Shown one piece after another: positions 25,418 to 32,781 of a stretch of 64,000 nt of DNA. The notes under the pieces are model-generated. The model did not search any database and had not been told where the DNA came from. It was given only the letters and a program-made list of their open reading frames with translations. How positions within the stretch are numbered: the stretch's first letter is position 1; every line of letters begins with the position of its first letter. Position numbers and translations under genes: made by a program. The stretch spans positions 1,787,261-1,851,260 of the forward strand of contig NZ_LMIR01000002.1 in NCBI RefSeq assembly GCF_001429165.1, written 5' to 3'. The stretch is from Agromyces sp. Root81. Lineage in GTDB: Bacteria > Actinomycetota > Actinomycetes > Actinomycetales > Microbacteriaceae.

Positions 25418-26689
25418 ATGAGCGATTCGGGCGAACAGCAGCGGGATGCCGCAGAGCAGACGGCGGTGCCGAGGCACGGGCGACTGCCGAAGCGCGGTGC
25501 CGCTTCGACCTACCTGAAGCTCGCGGCATCCGTCGTCGCCGTGCTCGCCGTGAGTGCCGCCTCGGTCGTCGCCTATGCGGCAGTCGACCTCGTGGGGTCG
25601 GTGAAGCCGGGCACCGAGCTCGCGAACGAGCACCTGCTCGACGGTGTGCCCGACATCGGTGCGATGGAGGACGGTCTCAGCTTCCTGCTCGTCGGCAGTG
25701 ACAAGCGCCCGCTCGACGGTTCGTTCGGCGACCCCGAAGAGGACCCGGGCGTCCTGAACGACGTGAACATGCTGTTGCACATCTCGCAGGACCACTCGCA
25801 CGTCGAGGTCGTCAGCTTTCCGCGCGACATGATCGTGCCGGTGCCCGAGTGCCCCGATCCCGTCGACCCCGAGAGCGGGCCGCTCTCGGCGATGTCGGGC
25901 GTTCCGCTCAACAGCGTGCTCGGTCACGGCGGACTCGGCTGCGTGGTCGCGACGATCGAGCAGCTCACCGGCGTCAAGATCCCCGTCGCCGGCGTCGTCG
26001 AGTTCAAGGGCGTCGCTGCCCTCTCCGAGGCGGTCGGCGGCGTCGAGGTCTGCCTCGCCGACCGGGTCGACGACGACTACTCGGGGCTGCACCTCGACGC
26101 AGGCACCCACAACATCTCGGGCTACGACGCGCTCGCGTTCCTTCGCACCCGCCACGGCGTCGGCGACGGCAGCGACCTCGGCCGCATCGCGAGTCAACAG
26201 GCGTTCATGGCCTCGCTCGCGCGCACGTTGCAGAGCGACGGCACACTCAACGATCCGGTGAAGCTCTACTCGATCGCGAAGGCCGTGCTGTCGAACATGG
26301 AGCTGTCCAATGCGCTCCAGGACCCGACGAAGCTCGTCGCCATCGCCCGCACCCTGGCCGATGTCGACCTGTCGAAGATCGCGTTCGTGCAGTACCCGAC
26401 GGAGTACAACGAGGACCGCACGGAAGTGCTTCCATCGCCCTCCGCAGAGGCGGTGAACGTCGCCCTCCGGGCCGATCAGCCGCTCGTGATCGACCCGACT
26501 GCGATCGACAGATCGGAATTCGGCACGGTCGCCGGCCCCCCTGCTGCGCCCGCGGACCCGGCGGCGCCGCCTGCCGATGGTTCGGCAGAAGCGCCGCCCG
26601 CCGATACCGGCGCGACCGTGCCGTTGCCCGATGACGTGACCGGCATCACCGGCGACACCGTGCGCTGCGCGAAGGCCAACGAGGGCTGA
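25418..26689 (+). CDS. LytR-CpsA-Psr (LCP) family wall-polymer ligase, paralogue 1
   Basis: 423 residues. Short cytoplasmic N-terminus, one membrane helix (about 31-52), then the extracellular LCP domain (about 80-330). Landmarks are FLLVGSDKRPLDGSFGD, VVSFPRDMIVPVP (lipid-pyrophosphate-binding Arg), NSVLGHGG, GHAxGG-like EAVGGVEVCL, and LAFLRTRHGVGDGSDLGR with its conserved Arg pair. A Pro/Ala-rich tail ends the protein. LCP enzymes transfer wall teichoic acids, arabinogalactan or other glycopolymers from lipid carriers to peptidoglycan. A close paralogue follows after the tRNA-Ser gene. Confidence 0.92.
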   Translation: MSDSGEQQRDAAEQTAVPRHGRLPKRGAASTYLKLAASVVAVLAVSAASVVAYAAVDLVGSVKPGTELANEHLLDGVPDIGAMEDGLSFLLVGSDKRPLDGSFGDPEEDPGVLNDVNMLLHISQDHSHVEVVSFPRDMIVPVPECPDPVDPESGPLSAMSGVPLNSVLGHGGLGCVVATIEQLTGVKIPVAGVVEFKGVAALSEAVGGVEVCLADRVDDDYSGLHLDAGTHNISGYDALAFLRTRHGVGDGSDLGRIASQQAFMASLARTLQSDGTLNDPVKLYSIAKAVLSNMELSNALQDPTKLVAIARTLADVDLSKIAFVQYPTEYNEDRTEVLPSPSAEAVNVALRADQPLVIDPTAIDRSEFGTVAGPPAAPADPAAPPADGSAEAPPADTGATVPLPDDVTGITGDTVRCAKANEG

Positions 26690-26722
26690 TCGGGCAGTCT
26701 CCGCTCGTCTGCCCTCCTGAGG

Positions 26723-26740
26723 GGTGCTTCAGCACCTTTT
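26723..26740 (+). terminator. Short intrinsic terminator after LCP gene 1
   Basis: GGTGC-TTCA-GCACC followed by TTTT: a small tetraloop hairpin with a U-tract, 34 bases after the stop codon. Confidence 0.6.
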
Positions 26741-26778
26741 CAGGCTGGCCTGCGAGTCTGGCTGGAACATGCTTCGGC

Positions 26779-26784
26779 TAGAAT
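26779..26784 (+). promoter_or_regulatory. -10 box for tRNA-Ser(UGA)
   Basis: TAGAAT, 48 bases before the tRNA; no clear -35 box. Confidence 0.4.
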
Positions 26785-26832
26785 CGGGGCCAGCCTGCAC
26801 GATCAGCACCTCCGGGAGCGTCGCGCGGGCAT

Positions 26833-26917
26833 GGAGGGCTGTCCGAGCGGCCGATGGAGCTGGTCTTGAAAACCAGTGGGCAGCAATGCCTCGTGGGTTC
26901 GAATCCCACGCCCTCCG
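26833..26917 (+). tRNA. tRNA-Ser (anticodon TGA)
   Basis: 85 bases. Acceptor arms GGAGGGC and GCCCTCC pair perfectly, with a G discriminator as in all tRNA-Ser. The anticodon loop CTTGAAA gives TGA, reading UCA and related codons. A long variable arm and the T-loop GTTCGAATC are present. CCA is not encoded. It lies between two LCP paralogues; the downstream LCP gene begins 28 bases after the tRNA and may share its transcript. Confidence 0.95.
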
Positions 26918-26944
26918 CGAGATCGACACGACGAAAGGACACCG

Positions 26945-28231
26945 GTGAGAGACGAATCGCGTTCCAGTTCCCGGCGCGCCACGTCGTCGACCCCCGTCGT
27001 CCGCCACGGTCGGCTCAAGCGGCGCGCGCTGTGGAGGTCGATCGCGAAGGTGACGGTCTCGGTTGTCGCTGTCGTGCTGGTCTCCGGTCTCTCCGTCGCG
27101 GCATACGCCGCCTGGGACCTCGCCAACACCGCCAAACCCACCGTCACGCTCGGCAACGAAGACGTGCTCGAGGGCGTGCCCGACGTCGGTGCGATCGAGG
27201 GCGGCGTGAACCTGCTCCTCATCGGCAGCGACAGCCGCGAGGGCCAGGGCGATGGATTCGGCGACCCTGATGAAGAGACCGCGGTCCTCAACGACGTCAC
27301 GATGCTCATGCACATCTCGGAAGACCACTCGAACGCCTCGGTGATCAGCTTCCCGCGCGACATGCTCGTCGATGTGCCCGAGTGCGTCAACCCTGCCGAC
27401 CCGGCCGGCGAGCCGCTGTCGGAACAGTACGACGTCAAGATCAACTCGGTGCTCTCGCTCGGCGGCATGCCGTGCGTCGTCAAGACCATCGAGCAGCTCG
27501 TCGGCGTGACCATCCCGTTCGCAGGCACGGTGCAGTTCATGGGTGTGGCCGGGCTTTCCGAAGCCGTCGGCGGAGTTCCCGTCTGCGTGGCCGAACCGAT
27601 CGAAGACGAGCACACCGATCTCTACCTCCCCGCCGGCATGCACGAGCTCTCGGGCATGCAGGCGCTGCAGTTCCTCCGCACCCGCCACGGGGTCGGCGAT
27701 GGCAGCGACCTCGGCCGCATCTCGAATCAACAGGTCTTCATGTCGTCGCTCGCCCGAACGCTGCAGTCGAACGGCACGCTGAGCGACCCGGTCAAGCTCT
27801 ACTCCATCGCGAAGGCCGCGCTCGCGAACATGCAGTTGTCCGACAGCCTGATGAACCCCACCAGCATGATCTCCATCGCGAAGGCGTTGAAGGACACCGA
27901 TCTGAACAAGATCGCCTTCGTGCAGTACCCGACCGGCTACGTCGACGGGGGAGGGGCGTTGCGCCCGACCGACTCATCTGGTGCGATCAACTACGCCCTG
28001 CAGAACGACCTGCCGGTCACATTCGACCCGACGTCGCAGGACACCTCGTTCGCTTCGGTGGGTGACCCGACTGCGGTCGCGCCTCCCGTTGAAGGTGAGG
28101 TGCCGGCTGAGCCCGCGCCCGCCGACCCGGCTGCACCCGCGCCCGCGGTCGAGGCGCTGCCGAGCGATGTCACCGGACAGACCGCGGCCGAGACCCGCTG
28201 CTCCGCGGGCCGCACGCTCGACGACCAGTAG
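26945..28231 (+). CDS. LytR-CpsA-Psr (LCP) family wall-polymer ligase, paralogue 2
   Basis: 428 residues. Basic N-terminus (residues 1-35), one membrane helix (about 38-60), then the LCP domain with LLLIGSDSREG, VISFPRDMLVDVPEC, NSVLSLGG, SEAVGGVPVCV and LQFLRTRHGVGDGSDLGR. It is strongly similar to paralogue 1 throughout, including TLQSNGTLSDPVKLYSIAKAAL, and also has a Pro/Ala tail. The GTG at 26945 is chosen because AAAGGA lies about six bases before it; the frame further upstream runs back into the tRNA. Likely a second glycopolymer ligase with overlapping substrate. Confidence 0.9.
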   Translation: MRDESRSSSRRATSSTPVVRHGRLKRRALWRSIAKVTVSVVAVVLVSGLSVAAYAAWDLANTAKPTVTLGNEDVLEGVPDVGAIEGGVNLLLIGSDSREGQGDGFGDPDEETAVLNDVTMLMHISEDHSNASVISFPRDMLVDVPECVNPADPAGEPLSEQYDVKINSVLSLGGMPCVVKTIEQLVGVTIPFAGTVQFMGVAGLSEAVGGVPVCVAEPIEDEHTDLYLPAGMHELSGMQALQFLRTRHGVGDGSDLGRISNQQVFMSSLARTLQSNGTLSDPVKLYSIAKAALANMQLSDSLMNPTSMISIAKALKDTDLNKIAFVQYPTGYVDGGGALRPTDSSGAINYALQNDLPVTFDPTSQDTSFASVGDPTAVAPPVEGEVPAEPAPADPAAPAPAVEALPSDVTGQTAAETRCSAGRTLDDQ

Positions 28232-28282
28232 CGTCTACACCGTCCGGCGTCCGCCGAATCGTCATCCGCGGCATCCACGGGT

Positions 28283-28288
28283 TATGAT
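28283..28288 (+). promoter_or_regulatory. -10 box for tRNA-Ser(GCU)
   Basis: TATGAT, 31 bases before the mature tRNA 5' end. Confidence 0.45.
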
Positions 28289-28319
28289 GACTTTCGCGTG
28301 TGCACGTCAGTGCGCGCGA

Positions 28320-28408
28320 GGAGACGTCGCATAGTCCGGCCGAGTGCACCACCCTGCTAAGGTGGAGTCCCCGTAAGGGGACCAGGGGTTCAAATCCCCT
28401 CGTCTCCG
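28320..28408 (+). tRNA. tRNA-Ser (anticodon GCT)
   Basis: 89 bases. Acceptor arms GGAGACG and CGTCTCC pair perfectly, with a G discriminator. The anticodon loop CTGCTAA gives GCT, reading AGC/AGU. The long variable arm (AGTCCCCGTAAGGGGACC) forms a stem as expected for tRNA-Ser, and the T-loop is GTTCAAATC. CCA is not encoded. The accessory carbohydrate region begins right after it, but no integrase or duplicated tRNA end was seen. Confidence 0.96.
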
Positions 28409-28463
28409 CTCAGTTGGTGATCTGATTTCCTGATCGACACGGTCTGGAATCCCGCCCTGAAGC

Positions 28464-28500
28464 AAAAGGCCCCCGCGTTCCGCGGGGGCCTTTCTCGTTT
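28464..28500. terminator. Intrinsic terminator after tRNA-Ser(GCU), probably bidirectional
   Basis: AAAAGGCCCCCGCG-TTC-CGCGGGGGCCTTT forms a strong stem followed by TTTCTCGTTT. A-rich and T-rich flanks on both sides would let it also end the convergent SDR transcript. Confidence 0.85.
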
Positions 28501-28525
28501 CTCGTGGCGACGACTCGAAGCCACC

Positions 28526-29311
28526 TCACACGATGGTCGAAAGCACCCCGCCGTCCGCTCGGAGGGAGGCGCCATTGGTCGCCGAGGAGCGAGGGCTTGC
28601 GAGGTAGGCCACGAGGTCGGCGATCTCACTGGGCTCGATGAATCGCTGAATCAGCGAGGAGGGGCGCACCAGCGACGATTTCAGCTCATCGGGCGACATG
28701 GAATGCGCGGACGCGATCTGCTCGACGACGCCTGCGACGCCGTCGGAGTAGGTCGGTCCACCGAGCACGGTGTTGACTGTGACGCCGGTGCCGCGTGTGA
28801 GTTTTGCGAGCCCGTTGCTCAGGGCCAGCGACGCAGCTTTCGTCGCGCCGTAGTGGATCATGTCGCCCGGCACGTCGACCGCCGATTCGGTGCCGATGAA
28901 GATGATCCGCCCCCAGCCCTTCTCGAGCATGGCGCCGAGGAGGTGGCGCGACAGTCGGACGCTGCTCATCACATTGATCTCGAAGTACCGCAACCAGTCG
29001 TCGTCCTCGATGTCGGTGAACGGTGCGACGTCGAAGAGCCCGACGTTGTTGACCAGCACGTCGACGTCCTCGAGCGATTCGAGGAGGGCCTGCACCTGAA
29101 CGGGGTCCGTGAAGTCCGCCGCGATCCCTGAGACGTCTCCGCCGGGAGCGGTTGCGCGGAGCTGTTCGACGGCTTCGGCGACACGCTGCTCGGCGCGCCC
29201 GTTGACGACTACCGAAGCGCCTTCGGCCAGGCATGCCTCCGCCACGGCATAGCCGATGCCCTGGGTGGATCCACTGACGAATACCTTCTTCTGGTCGAGC
29301 TTGAGGTCCAT
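28526..29311 (-). CDS. SDR-family oxidoreductase
   Basis: 261 residues of the classical short-chain dehydrogenase fold. FVSGSTQGIGYAVAEA is the TGxxxGxG cofactor loop, and NGR after beta-2 hints at NADP. VLVNNVG is the NNxG motif, and the catalytic Ser...YGATK gives Tyr and Lys. A hydrophobic insertion in the C-terminal third (IASAHSMSPDELKSSLVRP) is seen in some SDRs related to YkvO/DltE types. Divergent from a MarR gene whose predicted operators lie in the shared promoter region, so it is probably controlled by that repressor. Substrate unknown. Confidence 0.88.
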   Translation of the reverse strand: MDLKLDQKKVFVSGSTQGIGYAVAEACLAEGASVVVNGRAEQRVAEAVEQLRATAPGGDVSGIAADFTDPVQVQALLESLEDVDVLVNNVGLFDVAPFTDIEDDDWLRYFEINVMSSVRLSRHLLGAMLEKGWGRIIFIGTESAVDVPGDMIHYGATKAASLALSNGLAKLTRGTGVTVNTVLGGPTYSDGVAGVVEQIASAHSMSPDELKSSLVRPSSLIQRFIEPSEIADLVAYLASPRSSATNGASLRADGGVLSTIV

Positions 29312-29348
29312 GGCGTGTGTCCTTTCGTGCTGCGGATCGCAGCGGGAA

Positions 29349-29366
29349 TTACTTTCCTGAGCAAGT
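29349..29366. promoter_or_regulatory. Predicted MarR operator, copy 1
   Basis: TTACTTTCCTGAGCAAGT. The inner ACTT...AAGT arms give partial dyad symmetry. An identical 18-base copy lies 33 bases (about three helical turns) downstream, between the divergent SDR and MarR genes. Confidence 0.65.
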
Positions 29367-29381
29367 GAACGCTAGAACAAC

Positions 29382-29399
29382 TTACTTTCCTGAGCAAGT
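29382..29399. promoter_or_regulatory. Predicted MarR operator, copy 2
   Basis: Second identical copy of TTACTTTCCTGAGCAAGT. It would overlap the -35 region of the predicted marR promoter (TACAGT at 29407). Confidence 0.65.
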
Positions 29400-29418
29400 C
29401 ATGCCGTACAGTGAACGC

Positions 29419-29907
29419 ATGGCTGCACCGGAATCCGCTGACGCGTTCGACCGCGACGAGCTCGAGACCTGGTCCGCCCTTGCGACCCTCCTCGAGTGGT
29501 TGCCGGCCGCACTGGATGCGCAACTGAAGCGCGATTCCGGGATCAGCCACTTCGACTTCGGGATTCTCTTCGCGCTCTCCGAAGCCGAGGACGACACCCT
29601 TCGCATGAGCGATCTCGCGAGCTTCGCCAACAGCACGCTCTCGCGTCTCTCGCGCGCAGCGAGCAGGCTCGAGAGTGAAGGTCGGCTGCGCCGCGCCCCC
29701 GACCCGGCCGATGGCCGGATCACCCTCGCAACGCTCACCGACGAGGGTCGGGAGTTCGTTCGCGCGGCGACGCCGGGGCACGTCAGCCTCGTCCGGCGAC
29801 TCGTGTTCGAGTCGCTGACCGCGACGCAGTCCCAGCAGCTGAACACCATCAGTCGGCGCATCACGGGCGCCATCAGCTCGCACGACGGTTGGCACCCGCC
29901 GAGCTGA
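29419..29907 (+). CDS. MarR-family transcriptional regulator
   Basis: 162 residues. The winged helix covers about residues 30-125, with LRMSDLASFANSTLSRLSRAASRLES as the helix-turn-helix and RAPDPADGRITLATLTDEGR as the wing (DxRxxxxxLTxxG). It is divergent from the SDR gene, with two identical 18-base operator-like sites between them, the standard layout of a MarR autorepressor and its target. The ATG at 29419 is preferred because TACAGT lies 6 bases upstream; an in-frame ATG at 29401 falls inside the predicted promoter. Ligand unknown. Confidence 0.85.
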   Translation: MAAPESADAFDRDELETWSALATLLEWLPAALDAQLKRDSGISHFDFGILFALSEAEDDTLRMSDLASFANSTLSRLSRAASRLESEGRLRRAPDPADGRITLATLTDEGREFVRAATPGHVSLVRRLVFESLTATQSQQLNTISRRITGAISSHDGWHPPS

Positions 29908-29952
29908 GCGAGCCCGGAGTCGACCGCTTCCAGACCGCCCCTCAAGTGTTTC

Positions 29953-29985
29953 GAAGGCCCCCGCATCATGCCGGGGGCCTTCTTC
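29953..29985 (+). terminator. Intrinsic terminator after the MarR gene
   Basis: GAAGGCCCCCG...CGGGGGCCTTC stem with a short loop, then TTCGTT, 45 bases after the stop codon. Confidence 0.75.
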
Positions 29986-30034
29986 GTTCCCGCCGCGGTT
30001 CAGGAGTGTCAACCGCGTCGTGCACGTTGAGCTC

Positions 30035-30051
30035 ATGCAAGGTGCTTGCAT
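30035..30051. promoter_or_regulatory. Predicted ROK-regulator operator O1
   Basis: ATGCAAGGTGCTTGCAT is a perfect 7+3+7 palindrome upstream of the promoter of the ROK operon. A near copy lies at 30111. Confidence 0.7.
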
Positions 30052-30069
30052 TTAAATCGAGGAGATCCC

Positions 30070-30098
30070 TTGATTCGAACTTCCATCGCATATATGTT
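30070..30098 (+). promoter_or_regulatory. Sigma70-type promoter of the ROK/ABC/GH35 operon
   Basis: TTGATT (30070-30075), 17-base spacer, TATGTT (30093-30098) in an unusually A/T-rich stretch. Expected start near 30105, with operators on either side. Confidence 0.7.
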
Positions 30099-30110
30099 GG
30101 GGCGAACAAG

Positions 30111-30127
30111 ATGCAATGTACTTGCAT
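30111..30127. promoter_or_regulatory. Predicted ROK-regulator operator O2
   Basis: ATGCAATGTACTTGCAT matches O1 at all but two or three positions, with one break in arm symmetry. It sits just after the predicted transcription start, 76 bases from O1. Confidence 0.7.
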
Positions 30128-30162
30128 AAGTCCCCAATCGCGATGAATGAGGCAACGAAGCC

Positions 30163-31395
30163 GTGGTCAAAAGCAACCGTCATGGAGCGCGCGTCGGCGC
30201 GATCCGTCAAGAGAACGAGACCCAGTGTGCGCTGTGGCTGCGTGACCACGGTCGGTCTTCGGTCGGCACGCTCAGCCGCAGCGTCGGCCTGTCACGACCG
30301 ACGGTGGAGGTCGCGCTGGCGCGGCTCGTCGAGCGCGGCCTCGTCAAGGAGATCGAGGGCGGATCGGACGCTGCGACCGGTCGCCCCGCACGGGTGTTCG
30401 AGTTCGTCGAGCGTGCCGGCTTCGTGGCAGGCATCGACATCGCTCGGGCCGGCATCACGGTGGTCATCGCGGACATCGGCGGACGAGTGCTCGCCCAACG
30501 GCGATCCAGTGCACCTCTCCCGACGGACTCGCTCGCCCGCCTCAAGCTCGTCACGCACGAGACCACCGCGGCACTCGCCGAGGCCGGCGGAACCGTGTCC
30601 CGTCTGGTGACGGCGCACGTCGCGTTGACCGGATGGGTGGGCTCCGACGGCCGCCTGCGCGCATCCGGTGCATACCCGGACTGGGAGGGCGTCGACATCA
30701 CCGAGCATCTGTCCCGCATGCTCGGCTGCGAGGTACGCGTCGACAACGACGTCAACCTGGCGGCATTGGCCGAGCACCGCATCGGAGCCGCCCGACTCAT
30801 TCCCGACATGCTCTACGTCCGCATCGGGCGCGGTATCTCCGCGGCCCTCGTTCTCGACGGACGACTGCGCCTCGGCAGCCACGACTCAGCCGGAGCTCTT
30901 GCCGGTGCGAGCCTGCCGCTGCCCATCGATCCACAGGGCGACCTCGGCTGGGCGGACGAACCGTCGTTGCGGTCGGTGCTGGATCGCGCGGACGCGGGCG
31001 ATGCGGATGCCGCAGCGAAGCGGAACGACTTCGTCGACGGCCTCGCCGAGCTGGTCGGGATGATCGGCCAGATCGTCGACCCCGATTGCATCGTCGTCGG
31101 ATGCGATGCTGCCGAGCACAGCGACACGATCGTGGCGATGCTGCGTCAGCGCATCATCGCCAAGGGGTGGCTCCTCTACGAGCCGGCGATCATCGCGTCC
31201 CACCTCGGGGACGACGCCGCGGTGCTCGGAGCGCTCACGTGCGCCTTCCAGAACAGCGCGAAGCACCTGTACGGCCTCGATGAGGTCGGACTTCCGGAGA
31301 TCCGCTTCTCAGACGTCACCGCGACGTCGAGTGCGCCGATCACCGCGAACACTCCCTCAGGCAACACCCAACCGATCGAAGGAGAAGAACCATGA
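30163..31395 (+). CDS. ROK-family transcriptional regulator
   Basis: 410 residues. An N-terminal winged helix (about 10-75, SVGTLSRSVGLSRPTVEVALARLVERGLV) is fused to a ROK sugar-kinase-like domain (about 85-380) with IDIARAGITVVIADIGG and VRVDNDVNLAALAEHRIG. The zinc motif CxCGxxGCxE usual in NagC/Mlc/XylR regulators is absent: the region reads DSAGALAGASLPLPIDPQG. The gene leads an operon with an ABC importer and GH35 enzyme, and its stop overlaps the start of the binding-protein gene (ATGA). Two palindromes flank its promoter, so autoregulation is likely. Confidence 0.87.
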   Translation: MVKSNRHGARVGAIRQENETQCALWLRDHGRSSVGTLSRSVGLSRPTVEVALARLVERGLVKEIEGGSDAATGRPARVFEFVERAGFVAGIDIARAGITVVIADIGGRVLAQRRSSAPLPTDSLARLKLVTHETTAALAEAGGTVSRLVTAHVALTGWVGSDGRLRASGAYPDWEGVDITEHLSRMLGCEVRVDNDVNLAALAEHRIGAARLIPDMLYVRIGRGISAALVLDGRLRLGSHDSAGALAGASLPLPIDPQGDLGWADEPSLRSVLDRADAGDADAAAKRNDFVDGLAELVGMIGQIVDPDCIVVGCDAAEHSDTIVAMLRQRIIAKGWLLYEPAIIASHLGDDAAVLGALTCAFQNSAKHLYGLDEVGLPEIRFSDVTATSSAPITANTPSGNTQPIEGEEP

Positions 31396-32693
31396 GCAGG
31401 GCCCGTCCAACGACGCGCGGGATCGTTTCCGCCGCCATCTCAGCCGCAATGCTGGGAACGATGCTCGCCGGGTGCACCACCGCCGCCCCGGAGTCCGAGA
31501 ACAGCGAGCTGGAGTTCTGGGGGTGGAACCCCGCGTACGAGAAGGTCGTCGACCTGTGGAACTCCTCGCACGATCAGCAGGTGAAGTTCGAGACGACCGC
31601 CTCCGGCGGTTCGGGCGGATACACCAAGATGCAGGCCGCCGTGAAGGCGGGCAATGCGCCGTGCCTCGCGCAGGTCGGCAACGAATCGCTCCCGACACTC
31701 ACGGTCGACGGCTCGCTCGTCGACATCTCGAAGGAGGTCGACGACTATCGATCCGGCTTCCCGGACAGTGCGTGGGCAGCCATGCAGGTCGGCGAGGGAA
31801 CGTACGGCGTCCCGGTCGACATCGCGCCGCTCGCCCTGTTCTACCGTGCTGACGTCTACGAGAAGTTCGGTGTCTCGCCGGCGACGACCTGGGAGCAGTT
31901 CGCCGCCGACTCCGCGACGGTGCACGCCGCAGACCCGAACGTCTACCTCAGCTCCTTCGCGCCCGCGATCACCTATCAGATCGCCGGGTTCGTGCAGCAG
32001 GCCGGCGGTACCTGGTACTCGAGCGAGAACGACGAGTGGAAGGTGTCGATGAACGGCGCCGAGACGCAGGATGTCGCCGCCTACTGGCAGAAGATGATGG
32101 ACGAGGACCTCACGAAGGTCACCGACCCCGAGACCCCCGAGTGGTTCGCCGCCATCCAAGAGGGCACGATCGCCAGCTATGTGGCCCCCGTGTGGTGGGT
32201 GACCGTGTTGGAGGGTGCCGCGCAGGGATCCGCAGGTCAGTGGCGGGTTGCGCCGATGCCCAACATCGAGGCCGACACCGTGAGCACGGGCACCGCTGGC
32301 GGATCGGCCACGTCGGTGCTCACCGGTTGCGACGACGTGCAGGGCGCGGTCGACTTCGCGAACTGGATGAGCACGGATGACGGAGCGCTGGAGATCCTCA
32401 TCGAAGACGCGGCATCCTTCCCGGCCGCTTCGAAGGGAACGGGGCTCGGCTCGCTGAGCGAGCCGCTCGACTTCTACGGAGGGCAGAAGGTGTACGAGGT
32501 GTTCGCCGACGCCGCACCCACGATCAACCCGAACTGGCAGTTCGGGCCGGCCAACGCCGAGACGGGCAGCGCCTACGCCGACGCCATGAAGCCGGTCCTC
32601 GACGGCACCCGGACGATGGCGGAAGGTCTCGACATCGCCCAGGCGTCGCTCGTCGACGCCCTCACCACCAAGGGGCTCAGCGTCACCGAGTGA
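31392..32693 (+). CDS. Sugar-binding lipoprotein of the ROK-linked ABC importer
   Basis: 433 residues. A signal peptide (RARPTTRGIVSAAISAAMLG) ends in the lipobox LAGC near residue 28. The body is a CUT1 family 1 binding protein (ELEFWGWNPAYEKVVDLWN, YGVPVDIAPLALFYRADVY, WWVTVLEGAAQGSAGQWRVAPMP). Translationally coupled to the ROK gene and separated from the permease genes by a strong stem-loop, which could raise its expression over theirs. With GH35 downstream, the ligand may be a beta-galactoside oligosaccharide; this is inference. Confidence 0.9.
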   Translation: MSRARPTTRGIVSAAISAAMLGTMLAGCTTAAPESENSELEFWGWNPAYEKVVDLWNSSHDQQVKFETTASGGSGGYTKMQAAVKAGNAPCLAQVGNESLPTLTVDGSLVDISKEVDDYRSGFPDSAWAAMQVGEGTYGVPVDIAPLALFYRADVYEKFGVSPATTWEQFAADSATVHAADPNVYLSSFAPAITYQIAGFVQQAGGTWYSSENDEWKVSMNGAETQDVAAYWQKMMDEDLTKVTDPETPEWFAAIQEGTIASYVAPVWWVTVLEGAAQGSAGQWRVAPMPNIEADTVSTGTAGGSATSVLTGCDDVQGAVDFANWMSTDDGALEILIEDAASFPAASKGTGLGSLSEPLDFYGGQKVYEVFADAAPTINPNWQFGPANAETGSAYADAMKPVLDGTRTMAEGLDIAQASLVDALTTKGLSVTE

Positions 32694-32709
32694 CGCTGCG
32701 GCCACGACA

Positions 32710-32747
32710 CGGAGGGTTCCCGGCGCCCCACGCCCGGGAACCCTCCG
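32710..32747 (+). terminator. Intra-operon stem-loop between binding protein and permeases
   Basis: CGGAGGGTTCCCGG (32710-32723) and CCGGGAACCCTCCG (32734-32747) form a perfect 14-base stem. No U-tract follows, so it more likely blocks 3' exonucleases or attenuates read-through than fully terminates. Confidence 0.7.
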
Positions 32748-32781
32748 CCTGGATCCGAACGCCTCCGAACAGGGACGAACC

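Noticed and set aside
26876..26945. Longer start of the second LCP protein inside the tRNA-Ser gene
   Set aside because: The extra residues are translated tRNA sequence; the GTG at 26945 has a ribosome-binding site and fits the paralogue.
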